From assembly GCF_030936135.1 (NCBI RefSeq), contig NC_082599.1:61664551-61728550 (forward strand): 64,000 nt of DNA, in the 5' to 3' direction. A program made the translations under genes and the position numbers. The notes below the pieces were generated by a model. That model was not told the DNA's origin, did no database searches, and was given only the letters and a program-made list of their open reading frames with translations. The stretch is from Gavia stellata (taxonomy: Eukaryota; Chordata; Aves; Gaviiformes; Gaviidae). This document shows positions 14,001 to 25,800 of this stretch, piece after piece. Position 1 is the first letter of the stretch, and every line of letters begins with the position of its first letter.

Positions 14001-17000
14001 AATAATTCAGTACTTGAGAAAAGAATGTGTGTGCTGTAGCCACCATCATAAGTTTCTTTTCACAAACAGCAAAATGGGTTAGATTCTTTTCCTAAGCCAT
14101 CCAGTCTGAGCTTTTAATTGTTTTTCACGTTGGTATTTCACCTGCCTCTCAGTACCATACAAATCTAATGTGCAATACTATTTTGTTTCTAGGCTAAAAA
14201 ATCAATTTATTCCCATCTGAGTACACTGGCAGATTTTGCAATAGAGATGTTTGACGTTCTGGATGAAATCAACTATCAGTCTTACAACGACTTTGTCCTA
14301 CGAGTTGGTAAGTCACGTTTCTGCAATTCTCACACAAGCAGAACATTGTTGTTTGTTGGCTTTCCCTGTGCTGTCTGCAAAGGAATTCCTGTCCTGCACT
14401 CATGATTTAAACTAAAAAGCCTCTGTTAGCAGGAGAGTCCCATCCACGCAGAAGGTCAGCAGGCTGGATGATGAGCATCAGTACGAAGGAATTGTAATTG
14501 TGTCCAATTCCAGCGTGTTTACTTAATCCACACACCCCTAAAAGGCAACTGCACCAATAATTTTATACAACGTTATTAGTGTACCCAGTCTTGTGGCTTA
14601 CACTGCTTTGCATTGCTAAACTGCTGAAAACCGGGTCTGACTGTGCTTAACTATTAAGTTGCATCTGCAAAAGCTTTGTTGGCATTAAAAGTGTGATGGG
14701 AGCTTTTCGTTCACAGATGCAAAATCCCCTCAAGCAGTCCTGTTTTCTCCAACAAATGAAATCCCCTGCTCTTCACAACACAAACCTTCCTGTGCGATCC
14801 TTCATGTGCTATTACATGTCCTACCTCTCGGAGTCCTTTCTCCCAGCCTTCTTAGAGAGCAAGTTCCCCTCTTTTCTTCCTTCCCTGCATCCCGCTCCTC
14901 TCCAATGGTATTTCCACTGCTGTTCTCATTTCATTGCGTATTCTGACACAGATAGTTTCCTCCAGCTTCTTTCTCTATATATTTTCATGGCTGAACTGAG
15001 AGAATGGGCTGGACAAGGGGAAAAGTGAGGTTGCTAGCAGCAGAAGGTTGAGAAAGACCAAAGAGGGTAGCAATCAAGGGTACGAATAGGAGAGTTATAC
15101 AGCTTTGCCCTCCTGTACATCCTGATAATGATAAACCCCAAATTCTCTTTGAACTCTGTTATAACTGGTCTTGCCAGGTTCACAAAGGGGCAGAAGACAA
15201 ATGTCTAACCCCCATCCTTCTGCCTAGCTTGCCTGGGAAAGCCCTTGCACAGAACCTCATGCAGGGTCTAGCATCTGCAGCTCTTCGGGGCACTCAGAAG
15301 AAGGAACATCCTCTTTTATCTTCCAAACAAGGTGTCAGAATCAGTCAGAAACGTAGACTCAAGCCCTGTGGTTTCCCAGAAAAGATACTTGAGCCCTTTT
15401 CATGTACTCTTGTCTTCTTCCAGTGTCCCCCTGATCTGAGTTGTCTAGTACTGACGACCAATGTGACATGCTTCCCTTACCCCATTCCTCGTGTCTTCCA
15501 GGCCACGATTTCTGGTCCGCTTGGAAAACCTCCATTAAAAGGCTTTATGTGAGCAGCCACGGTGGAAGTCGTAGCAAATTAACAGTTTGTCTTGAATTGT
15601 TCTACAGTTAAGCTCTGCTCTACGATCGCTTTTCTTCTTTTCTTAAAACAAACAAAAAAAGAAAATCCATAGGTGAACCAAATGTTTGTGTTGTCCATCG
15701 TATTGCATTTCCAATAAGACATCTCTGTCTATGTCTTTATTTTGTTTCTAAAGCTCTTTCAAATACAGAAGTCCAGTTGGCATTAATTTAACATATATTA
15801 CATACTATGACTAGAAAAATTCTACGGCACTTGTGTTAAATCCATTTTGCAGGATTGATGTTTCCCTTGGATAATGTGCTGTAGTGTTTGAAACCAAAGT
15901 CGTCGGTTTGATTTTAGGTATTAATGTCGGGCCGGTAGTGGCTGGAGTCATCGGAGCCAGAAGACCACAGTATGATATCTGGGGGAACACTGTAAATGTT
16001 GCCAGCCGGATGGATAGTACTGGAGTGCAGGGGAAAATTCAGGTGAGTGCGTTCTGAGACAATTTTGCAAACTTTACATACCTCCTGGTTTATATGTGGT
16101 TACGTTTTCAAGACCGCTTAGAAGACGCAGCCTCACTTGATCTTGTGGTTCTTATGAAAAGGGCAACATTCTCCAGATGATTCAAGCATCAGAGGTATAG
16201 TTGTTTTCCATTATATACACTTCACTACTTGGAGGCAACAAAATCCTCAAATAAATCATTTCCCATCAGAAGAAACCGTTCTCTGCTGCATTGCACACAG
16301 TTGGAGGCAAGCCTGGGAATGCCGACACTGCACAGGCTGTAGGAATTTTGCCTGAATAAGGACTACAAGGAAAGGAACTATGTCCATTTGCATCCTGCTG
16401 CATTTCATGTAGCTTTAAAAATTCCTTGGATACTTTGGATCGGAGAGGCTATGCAGACGGAGAACGTTGTTCTACTAGAGCTTGGCTAGAAGCTATGCTG
16501 CACCTCTCAGAATCTCAATGAACTCTTGCAGTCCTTTATCCAAAATACCTGTCTAGTCTCCAGGGATCAAAAGTTCTTCTGGAGTAAATTAACGTCACTG
16601 GAACTGATCCAGCTTACAACAGCGGACAATTTGGTTACACATTTCTGTTGGACGGAGCTTAATCTGGCGGTGTAATTATTCAGCTCAAGACCAGAAGTTC
16701 TGCTTTTCCGATTCCAGTTTGGTCAGTGATTTTTAATTCCTTAAGAAAATGCTAAGTGAGCCCAAGAGGAGCAGTAGGTGCGAATTCATTCTGCTTCTGC
16801 GTATTTTGACGACAGAGAAGTAAAATGGGGAGGGGTGGGCAGTTCTAGGATTAACCCTTATATGAACAGGAAAAACTAATAGTTCTTTTCTTTCTGTCTT
16901 CAGGTGACAGAAGAAGTTCAGCGGATATTAAAAAGGTGCAGTTACGAATTTCTGTGCAGGGGTAAAGTCAGTGTAAAGGGAAAAGGCGAAATGCTGACCT

Positions 17001-17242
17001 ATTTCCTGGAAGGAAAGGCCGATGGAAATAATGCACAAACACGGTCTTTAAACTTAGAGCGGAAAATGTACCCTTACGGGAGAGCAAACATTCAAACAAA
17101 ACTGGGCACCAGCTGTCCGTCGGTCTCCTCAGTTGCTGGCTTTACTGTAAAAGCTGGGCTTGGAGCAGGTCAAGCATCTGCCACTCACGCAAATCAAACA
17201 CTGCATTATCTTCCTTCTGTGCCAGCCGTGAAGGAGGCGTAG
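7930..17242 (+). CDS. ADCY1: Adenylate cyclase type 1, C-terminal part (C2 catalytic domain and tail), six exons
   Basis: Joined exons 7930-8046, 9197-9343, 9725-9823, 14193-14307, 15918-16042 and 16904-17242 give one continuous frame of 313 residues ending in VKEA. All junctions are GT-AG and the phases agree. The product is the second cytoplasmic half of membrane adenylate cyclase 1, which makes cAMP from ATP when paired with the C1 domain. The mammalian enzyme is stimulated by Ca2+/calmodulin and acts mainly in neurons. Visible C2 hallmarks are [11 protein letters not shown] (adenine-contacting Lys), [15 protein letters not shown] (Asp, Asn and Arg of the active site) and VKGKGEM (phosphate-contacting Lys). 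The C2 sequence is nearly identical to what I recall of human ADCY1, while the last 60 or so residues diverge. The C1 domain and transmembrane segments are outside the window. ADCY3 and ADCY8 are less likely because the linker and tail match type 1. Confidence 0.96.
8047..9196 (+). other. ADCY1: ADCY1 intron
   Basis: This intron of 1,150 bp has consensus ends (GTAAAC at the start, CTGCAG at the end). It is unique A/T-rich sequence, and I see no repeat or extra exon in it. Confidence 0.9.
9197..9343 (+). CDS. ADCY1: ADCY1 exon: C2 domain
   Basis: This 147-bp exon (49 codons, phase 0/0) encodes [20 protein letters not shown] and continues to [11 protein letters not shown]. It contains the conserved [15 protein letters not shown] strand of the class III cyclase fold. 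Splice sites are CTGCAG and GAG|GTAAGG. The metal-binding Asp residues sit in the C1 half of the enzyme, so their absence here is expected. Confidence 0.95.
9344..9724 (+). other. ADCY1: ADCY1 intron
   Basis: This is a short intron of 381 bp with a GTAAGG donor and an ACAAAG acceptor. Nothing else is recognised in it. Confidence 0.9.
9725..9823 (+). CDS. ADCY1: ADCY1 exon: C2 domain with substrate-contacting Lys
   Basis: This 99-bp exon (33 codons, phase 0/0) encodes [20 protein letters not shown] and then [13 protein letters not shown]. The Lys of KTIGSTYMA corresponds to the adenine-recognising Lys of mammalian C2 domains. The donor is AAG|GTAAGA. Confidence 0.95.
9824..14192 (+). other. 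ADCY1: ADCY1 intron
   Basis: This 4.4-kb intron carries one CR1 insertion in the sense orientation (10201-10537). The rest is unique sequence, with a short A-rich run near 13.98 kb. Frames of up to 130 codons occur on both strands, but none resembles a known protein. Confidence 0.88.
10201..10537 (+). mobile_element. CR1 LINE, 5'-truncated (3' end of ORF2 and tail)
   Basis: The segment starts in the C-terminal part of the CR1 reverse-transcriptase ORF. A frame ending [20 protein letters not shown] and then [10 protein letters not shown] is still readable. The common tail follows (GGTTGGACTTGATGATCTTA, then CAGGTCTTTTCCAACCTTAA), ending in ATGATTCTGTGA. It is truncated at the 5' end, as is usual for CR1, and lies within an ADCY1 intron on the sense strand. 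Confidence 0.95.
14193..14307 (+). CDS. ADCY1: ADCY1 exon: C2 domain
   Basis: This 115-bp exon starts in phase 0 and leaves one base for the next exon. It encodes [20 protein letters not shown] and continues to [13 protein letters not shown]. The acceptor is TTTCTAG and the donor GTTG|GTAAGT. In mammals this region forms part of the C2 surface facing C1. Confidence 0.95.
14308..15917 (+). other. ADCY1: ADCY1 intron
   Basis: This is a 1.6-kb intron in phase 1. Frames at 14693-15028 and 15229-15552 are open by chance and resemble nothing known. No repeats were recognised. Confidence 0.9.
15918..16042 (+). CDS. ADCY1: ADCY1 exon: C2 active-site segment
   Basis: This 125-bp exon completes the split Gly codon and encodes [20 protein letters not shown] followed by [20 protein letters not shown] and a final Q. 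It contains the catalytic cluster [12 protein letters not shown], with the purine-contacting Asp and the Asn and Arg that stabilise the transition state. All of these residues are intact. The splice sites are ATTTTAG and CAG|GTGAGT. Confidence 0.96.
16043..16903 (+). other. ADCY1: ADCY1 last intron
   Basis: This 861-bp intron has a GTGAGT donor and a CTTCAG acceptor. It contains no recognised element. Confidence 0.9.
16904..17242 (+). CDS. ADCY1: ADCY1 last coding exon: end of C2 and C-terminal tail
   Basis: The exon starts [20 protein letters not shown] and runs through [17 protein letters not shown], the last conserved C2 strand with the phosphate-contacting Lys. A tail of about 70 residues then ends in [11 protein letters not shown]. 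The first codon is GTG (Val) directly after the CAG acceptor, so this is an internal splice boundary and not a translation start. The tail keeps the terminal YLPS...KEA seen in mammalian ADCY1 but is otherwise variable. Confidence 0.95.
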   Translation: MTEEVQRILKRCSYEFLCRGKVSVKGKGEMLTYFLEGKADGNNAQTRSLNLERKMYPYGRANIQTKLGTSCPSVSSVAGFTVKAGLGAGQASATHANQTLHYLPSVPAVKEA

Positions 17243-20200
17243 AGCAAAGGAGATTTGGTTGTGCCATTTGCGGTGAGCTTGGAGAGCGGCGGTTGCCTGA
17301 GTTTTTACCAAGAGGTCAGAGATCACAGGCCATGGCATTAACCGAGGACCCCTACAACCCAACCAAAGAGAACTTGGGGACTGTGTACGAACTCTTGGGA
17401 TGGAACATATAAGGGCTAGCAATTCTGTTAGGAAAAGTCAAAACCTGATTTTCTGGAAAGGAGGAATATTTTCTTGGCGTTTTTAAAGGGTGAATGAAAA
17501 AAAAGTGAGATAAACGTGCAAGCAATTATTTATGTGTGTGTGTATATATATGTTCCAATCTATATATGCACATATACAAAGAGTCCTGTGTAGACTTAAT
17601 AGAGATTTATAGAGAGAAGCATAAAACTATGTATTTATTTACGCATCCACCTGCAGTGACATAGCAAAGAGATTTCCCTTTCTGCCATAGCCAGCATTGT
17701 TGGGTCTGGGATTAGCAAAGCTGCATTTAACCGTTGAGCAGCTGGAGACTCTTCAGGGCTACAGCAAGAGTTAGAGGAACCGTGCTCCCAGTGCAGGAGT
17801 TAAAGCAATGAGAACAGTGCTCCTTGTGCCGTCAATGGCAGGTTAATGAAGGCTGGACTCAGCTCATTGCTAAACCCTATGTGTTTTTTAAAATTCTCTG
17901 TGCATGCTCCAAAAACTTCCAAAAAATTCCAATTCAAACCGTAACGCTAGGATATGAAGTAGATAAACCCCAGAGCTTAAAGGTTTGGCGGAAGAACAAT
18001 ATATATTCTTTCCGTTAAAAAAAAAAAACAACAAAGCAAAGGGCGGTAGAGTTCAGAAGTTGCTGCCCCTTCACAGGTCGTTTGGCTCTGTGCAAGACAG
18101 AGGAGCACCCCACAAACACAGCAATATGCTTAGGCAATATAGAAACATTCCTTTACGTACAGTGCTGATCTTATTGAAGAGCAGAAGGACGGTGTTATTT
18201 CAGGCTCTTACAAACAACACAGGTCCTGTGGCTCAGTTCCAGGATTTAGCTTTACCTTTCTAAACGGCTCAAAGAATAGTCCCATACCGGTGAGGGACGT
18301 GCTGCCGCTAGCTTTGCGACGTTTGTATGTTTGCCAACGTAGCCTTACGTCTCAATTGATTTTTAAATTTACGCCACGGTTTTATTATATCTCGCTTCTA
18401 CCCAGGCTCACTCTTCGAAGCCGTACAATTATAGAAAGCTCTAATTCTGAGAAACAAGCACGGTCAAACTTTGCCCAAATGAGGAGCGCACTGGTAAACG
18501 TGCCAGGAGAGTGAGGCCTGCTCTTCATCTGCATAAAAGGGAACATATTTTGACTGCTTTTTCCTTTAATGCAGCCCACATCCTATTGTTCATGGTATCA
18601 TCTTGAAACGCTGCTCTGGATGTGACGTGTGGAGTGCAGCTCCGTACTCGAGGTGGGAGCAGTTGGAGATGTGCCCCACGGACAGGCGCCATCCTGTCCT
18701 GCACAAGCTAACCAGCCTCGCTGCTTTCCCCAAGAGAAGCAAAACGTCACGTTGTCTAAAAACGTGCAGAACCCCCTTTTAATTTAAAAAAAAAAAGGAA
18801 AAATCAACCCCCGAAACGCGCACAAGACTGCAGAAGTCGTCCAGCTTGTACAGGAGAAAACTCGCAGGTACTAGATGTCACATATCCCTTTGGTGGCCCT
18901 ATTTTATTACTGATTTTCAGTGGAAAGAAGCTTGGGAGCGATTCTCCTGCCATCAGCCATTTGCTTCGGAGCAGTCACTGTTTCACGTTAGAAGTATACA
19001 GACAAATACCGTGTCAACAGGTTAAAGACAGGCTGCCGGAGTTTCCCTTCTCCATGGAGCCTTTATCAGGCTGCTGTGGGACTCCAGTGGGATTCCAGTG
19101 GGTTAATGAATTTTTAAGTACCCTGTCAGCTAGGTGCTACATGACAAAGCTTGCAAGATTAGCGTTGTGATTAAAGTGACTATAAAACACTGAGAATCGC
19201 TTCCTAACTGTGCTAGGTGTCTGCACCCTGGCTGATCGGTGGAAAGTCCCGGCATTTCTTTATCTCCCTAACAGCTATCCAGTTCACAAGTATTCTTCTA
19301 GAACAATTTCATTCTGGTTTTGAGGCATTCAAAGCCATTTACATAAATACGTGTCGAGAATACAGATTTAGAAGAACAAATATTTACATAATTAAACTGA
19401 GTAAGTGGTATCCATGTAAAGCACACTGCATATTTATGTTTTCTAATAGGTTTGTAAGTACTAAATCGTCACACAGGTAACGAAAATATTTAACCAAAAT
19501 GGAAAGCGTTATGTGCAGCAGCAGTAATCACTCAGTTCCCCTCACAAAGAGCCCAAGTTACACAATTTTTCAGTTGGTGAATTTGGTATCTTTTCACCGA
19601 TAATAATCAAACATTATTTTTACACGTACTGTTATTAAAAGCATCTTCAGGTCCTAGCAGTAGATCTGGGGATGTGAACACATAGACTAAATCCAGCCGT
19701 TGACCCACCCCAAAAGCTTACAAGGAAATTATTTCATTACTTTCTTAATAGGTCCCAGCTATAGGCACATTGCCATTGCAGCTTTTATCACTAAACGGAC
19801 AGGGAGCAGAAATTAATTGTCCCCTGTGCTACTATTTTCGGGACTGTTCTCATTCCCAGACTCATTCCCAGCCTAGTCCTGGAGTAACGTCAGTGGGAGA
19901 TCAGGTAGCAAGGTAAATTTGGATTATTCCTTTTAACATTTTAAAAGATTAGCAGGTGCTAGTAGAATTACTCCAAAGTTTTTCTAAGCCTGATCCTCCT
20001 CTCCAACGGTCAAATGAGGCACGTGACTTTTGTAGGCATGTTTTCCATGCTGAATGGGGAGGACCAGACAGGTGTAGTCCATCCTCAGCGTCTCGGTCGG
20101 TCCTTTTGCAGGAGGTCTGTGCCTCGGGAGCAGGTTGAGTGGACCAGGGTGGCTTCTTGGTGCTGCAGCCAGTCCAGAGCGCGTGTGCTAGCTTACGGCA

Positions 20201-22362
20201 TCAGCGATGGTCTGTTCGGAGTCAGTCTCCAGACTTTGCTTGAGTCCTACCGTTAACTTTTTTCCTATTTTTGTTGTGGTTGTTGTTGCTGGCTTTACTA
20301 CGGGGCAAAGGATATTTTTCTATGGTGTAGTCCAGGGCTGAGGAGTACAGAATCGTGAAGCAAGTTCAGCCAAGGCACACATGTGAAAAGGATAGGCAGT
20401 ATTCAGCAGCTGTTCCAACAGGGAAAACTAAATGCCCCTTGAAATCATGATACAGTGAAGCTGTGCTCTTGCCTTTACACTTTCCCTCCCTATTCACACC
20501 ATTTTTCCCCATTTTCCTTTTCTGTGTACATCCGTTTTATTTCAGCTCTCCTGTGATAGCTTTAAATGACAGATCTAATCTCTCTGCTCTTCTGCGTTCT
20601 TTGATACGTTCAGTAAGTTTTATACATGGGAAGAAGTAGTAGTAATACTCCCGATAACCCCACAGATGCACATTTTCTGCCAAATTGGAGAAGCTTGTCA
20701 TCAAATTCTTATTGGCAATTGGCTGAAGATAATACATGGCCCACTCCAATATCCCTGAAAATCATCTGAAGGATTTCCTTGGATTTCTGTGGGATTTGGG
20801 TTGCGTCCACCCTAATGCATGCAGTTGTATTTCCTATCTTGGATTTATTAATTTTCTGGTCAAGCTCTGTAGCTTTTGCCTGGGTGACCTTGCTGTAGCC
20901 CCAGCAAGGAGTCAGTTCTGCCCCCCAGTACCCAAAAGTCCCTCCCGTTTAACCGAGGATAGGAACTTGTTGCTTTGTGGGCAGAATAGCCTCCTGCACT
21001 TCCGTTCGCTGTTTTGTGCAGCCGTTAGCTTGAAACGATTAACAGATACGAGCCCGACAACAGAGCGATGCCATTTTGGCATGTCGGCGTCTGTCAATAG
21101 CAAGCACAATATTTCACATCAGTTTGCACGTTTTCTCGTTCAGATAATAGTAATAAAGTCTTTCGTTCTTTATATAAGGAGATAAGTATTGGAGATCTTC
21201 AGGCTTCACCGACTTGGGAGCTAATTTCAAAGTGTTCCTATGCTACCTTTATCTTTAAATGATTTTTTAATTATTATTCTCTGCTGAGATTACAAACTGG
21301 CATTCAGTTGAAATACTGGCTAGATATTTCCAAATGTTTTCCATCTGCGTTGACAAGAAAGCTATTTTATCCAGCCTGTAAAATGCGTTGGGTTTTGTAG
21401 CTGCTTCCCGCCGTGGCAAGTCGCACTCCCTTGTCTTCAGTAAAGCACCGGCAAATTCTCCCTTGCTTTCTCTAGGTGAGACTGAGAAACAAAAGCTCCA
21501 GCTCGTTAGGGCTGAATCTGCATCCCTTCCGTAGGCCAAGTTCTGCTTTGGGTTACAGCGATGTCTCCGTCGGTACTGAACCGAGTGTTTTACACCACTA
21601 ACCGAGAGCAGGTCACGCGCCTAAATCTCGCCCGCGCTTTTGCCTGGAATTTATCCGTAAGGCAAAAGAAAGTACTCGGGAGGCACTGTTGGAAGGGAAA
21701 CGGTGTATGGCCTGTGCCGTTTCAGTGCTTTGAGGAGTCTGAACACATGAGTAAGTAGCGTGAATCATTTCCATGTGTTGAATTCCTGCTTGTAGCAGAA
21801 GCAAAGCGTTTTCTTTACATCAGCAAGTCCAGATTCCGTATGTGTTCTGCCCAGGCCGGGGGACTATTTAGCCATAATGTTCTTTCAAGTTAGCGTTTTG
21901 TATTACAGTGAAAACCGACATTTTTTAATTTGTGATAAACCTGTATTATAATGCCTTATTTATTTTTAATCTTGTACAGTGTTACAAAACAACAGAAAAC
22001 ATTGGCCTTTCATGTATTATTCACTTTAAAAGATGTATTGTATTATGAAATTTTGTAAATAGTTTTAGTTCGGACAGGTAATTGCATGTACACTTGTATA
22101 AAAAGAAGCAAAAAGGCACACTTTTAACAAACGTTAACGATTTTTGTAAGAGACATTTTACATGTGCATGGAGATGATAAATCCTTTGGAAATGGACGTC
22201 CTTTTGCTTTTCCTTGCAATCTATTGCATGCCACTCATGCCTGACTTCAGTAAAACAAAACAAAAGTTTTCCTAAATGTTTTTGACATATCACTTCTGGC
22301 ACAGAGTTAAAGCCACTAGTTGCATGTGCGTTCAGCAAAGCAAAATCCAAATGCGAACAGCA

Positions 22363-22499
22363 AATAAAGACGAAAAATAATCTAATGGTTGTGATCTGCC
22401 AACCTCACTGTTCCAAGATCCATAATACAATATATGAAAAGTGTTACCGACATCTATGCTGTCTTCATAAGGTACCTTCTGGTCATTAGAAGCAATAAA
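22363..22499 (+). terminator. ADCY1: Candidate proximal poly(A) signals of ADCY1
   Basis: Two AATAAA hexamers (22363-22368 and 22494-22499) lie 5.1 kb after the stop codon, in a U-rich stretch. They could give a shorter mRNA isoform. There is no proof of use. Confidence 0.35.
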
Positions 22500-22787
22500 C
22501 TCTACTTACTGTAATATAAAAAAAGCAAGCAGACATTCTAGTTCGTAATGGTGTAATATCTGACATTCAGTGGGTATTTTCTGATGCTGCATTTGATGTA
22601 GTATCGTCACCAAGAAGGACCGAGTGTCAAATCCATCATTGCTGTATGCAGGTGCAACACGATGGAAGGTAAAGGAGGTGAATTTGGCCCATGGACGTTA
22701 CCCAGAGTATATTTCTAATGTGGTCATAAGTTATTGTATGTGAAAGTACACAATGCAAATAGATTGTTTTCCTAGATACATACGTAC

Positions 22788-22818
22788 ATATATATATGTA
22801 TGTATATATATATATAAA
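22788..22818. repeat. (TA)n microsatellite
   Basis: This is an imperfect TA/TG repeat of about 30 bases within the ADCY1 3' UTR. A similar AT run occurs at about 27107-27138, near the UTR end. Confidence 0.8.
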
Positions 22819-25800
22819 AATTGATTTTGTTGCCTTACTTTTGTTAGCTTTTTCAACTCATTTTCCAAATTTCCTATTGCTAAGCAGAAAGTATTTAACA
22901 GGACTATTAGGAGAAGGTTCACTGGGTTCTCTGGCTTTGAGCCACCTGCGTTCTGTGCTGATGCTAGTCCTGCTCCCACTAAAGCCATGCTTACCGGGAT
23001 GCCTCCCTTAGGCGTCGCAGCCTAACCCGCAGCTTGAGGCCTATGTCAGGTAGTGGCACAGGAATAAGAAATCGCTATCTTTACATTCTGGAGGTATTTT
23101 GCATGCGTCATTTTTAAAGTTGTCATGTCTGTGTCACTACAGCTCGGGACTGCTGCTCGAATTCCTTATCTAATTGCTGCGTGATAAATGAGGAGTATTG
23201 TAGGAGCATAACACTGGGGTTGGTGGCAGAGGAAGAAGCGTGTGGACTGTGAATAAGTTCTACTACGGATTCATAAGGACTTCTTGTATTTTACAGATTT
23301 GAGCTAGTTTTATAATAGGACTTAGAAAAATCGGGAATTTGTGCGTTTAATCAGGTGACTGTGGGGTTAAGTCCGCGGTACAGCTTCTGCAAGTACTTCT
23401 GTCATCCTAAGTTAAGACGTAGACTCGCGCAACGTATCCCGGTTGCCTGCGTACAAGAACCACTACCTTGTACTGATGATTGGCTTCGTACAGCAGTTAA
23501 GGGTTTCTAACAGTCATTAACTCATCTCAGCTTCAGTGGGTTTTACATCTCAGTGTGGCATAATTGTTGTGACTAATGACAATCTGGACTCTGCTTCTCT
23601 ACCCCAACCCTGTTTATGATTGGCTTTTTCCAGAACTCTGTATAGGCTTTTTTTAGCTCTTCGTTCCTTTTAATCGCATCTCTCAGTGAGTTTTCAGGCC
23701 AAATCTAAATCATTAATAAATATGTAAATGTAAATAAATGGAAGAAAGTACACATAAGGAGGGGGCTACCTGTTGCTCTTTCGTTAGCCTTCTCAACGTC
23801 ACACGGCTTGGGCGGCCCGGCGCGACTTAGAATCTGATCGGTGCAAGGGCAGAAACAGGAAAAGAAGGAAAAAAACCAGCATAAAGTTAGCAGGAGTACA
23901 GCATAACAGAAAGAAAAGAAGCCTGTGGGATGGCAGTTGCTGAAAGGAAAAGGTGCAAAGGCAGTACTCCTCCTGAAGTCAGTGTAAAGCGCTCGGGCAC
24001 ATGGGACAGGTCTGGAGTATCTGAGCTGGCAGAGTACTCAACCAGATTCCTAGCGCAACAAAAATTGTGGCTTGCGTTGAACTGATCCGTTCACTCTTAA
24101 CATTAACTGTTAACAGATCCATTTCAGAGTTTTCGTGTCTGTTCACATTCACAAGAGCGTTCAGGATCTCTTGGTGAACTGCTTTCCCGATTCCGGAAGG
24201 GATCACTAGAAATGGTTGGGGGTTGTCAACCGTTAATACCTATTTTCTGATCCTGAGGAAGCACCTTGATATTGGAAGTAGCGCTGGTTGATGTACATAG
24301 CCTACGTGCTGAAAAGACTGGGTTGTGCTTGTGCCTTACTGCATGCTGGAGGATCTGCTGCTTTGCATTAGGATCCCTGTTTTATGCCTTCTGTGGCATC
24401 GGATGTGTCACACCTGCATAAAACTGAAGGAATAAACAGTGCTGCATCACTGTGAAGCTTTTTTACTACTTCCTTTCCTACTCTGGCTTACTACCAGCAT
24501 GGCTGTGTGGGCGCAAGGAGTGCTCCGAGTATTTATGGAGGGAGGCCGTACACAGGTGTATGTGGGTCCAGGCTAAATAAGAACAGATCTCCTAGAAAGC
24601 TCGGCACCCACGCTGAGCTGAGTTCTGCAGAAAATCTGTCCAGAGAGCTTGGAGCTCCTTTGAAAAAGCTGGCTGCCTTCCTCTTCAGAACAGGCTTACG
24701 CAACACATGGAGTAGAAACATCCAGAACGCTTACCTACGGCTTGTAACTGCACTGCCACCTTTGCTAGGCGGAGGTTAGACTGCTGGTGGTAAGCCAGCA
24801 AACATTCTCACTGTGGGCAAGGCTAAGGTGTGCTGTAATTACTGCGGTTGCGCACGCTAGCATGGCTCACTTCCAAGTGCCTGTCCTGCTACTTTGATCC
24901 TAGACCTGTCAACGGTGGCATCGGTTCTGAAAAATCTGAGCTGGCACATTGAAGTCACTTAGGTGATTTCTAACGTCTTGCGCTCCTTGGTGCGCACGGG
25001 TGTAAAGGTAGTCTGCTCCTACATTTCAAATGCCACTCAAGCGATGCATCAAGCATTTTTGATGAAACGTAGATGAAAATGAACTACCTGTGCCACCACA
25101 AAATTGCTTCATGAGAATTACATCCTTAAATTGTTACAGTAGGAATCCTTCTTCACTTAGAATTCCTGGGTTTTTTACAGTAATGGGTTCAATACAGTTG
25201 CTAGGGTTCAATTAAGAAAGAAGTGACTGTGTAACTCGCTCCCATTTACAATTGCCTGCACAAATTTGCACTTAGACAAAGCAGATGGTGAGTTTCTTTT
25301 CTGCATTCGAGCAGCTGGTTAATACGCAGAGGTAGCTTTGGAAAATGTTACGGAATACAGTAAGAATGAAAGTAATGCTTTCAGAGTTACTGGTCTAAGA
25401 AGCAGAGTCCAAGAGCAGTTACCATTTCTAGCGTAGTTTAACCCAATACAGAGGACTCTAGAGCAGTGATAATATTTTCAGTGAAATTCTGACAGAGGTT
25501 AAAAAACCTCTTCTTGGAGGTTCTTTTTCCAGAATATACATGTCCATAGCTTTGTCAGTGCTCACATCATCGTTTTGTACACAGAACGTGGAGAATGGTG
25601 AAGAAGAATAGTAATACACACGTTTCACAGTTTCAAGTGGATTCAGCCAAATTTGACCCAGCTCTTCAAATCTCTGCCACTAAAACTTGTGCTGCGACTC
25701 ACATCTGTCTGGATTTTATCCTTCTGATGAGTCTTTGTCCTTTCTGCTGTCAGGAGCTTAATTTTTGCCCTTCTGGTATATGTCCATAGGTTCTGCGTGG

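Noticed and set aside
16904..16906. GTG as translation start of a 112-residue protein
   Set aside because: It follows a CAG splice acceptor directly and continues the ADCY1 C2 domain. It is an internal Val.
20736..21185. 149-codon frame in the ADCY1 3' UTR
   Set aside because: There is no recognisable motif, signal or homologue, and it is isolated within a long 3' UTR.
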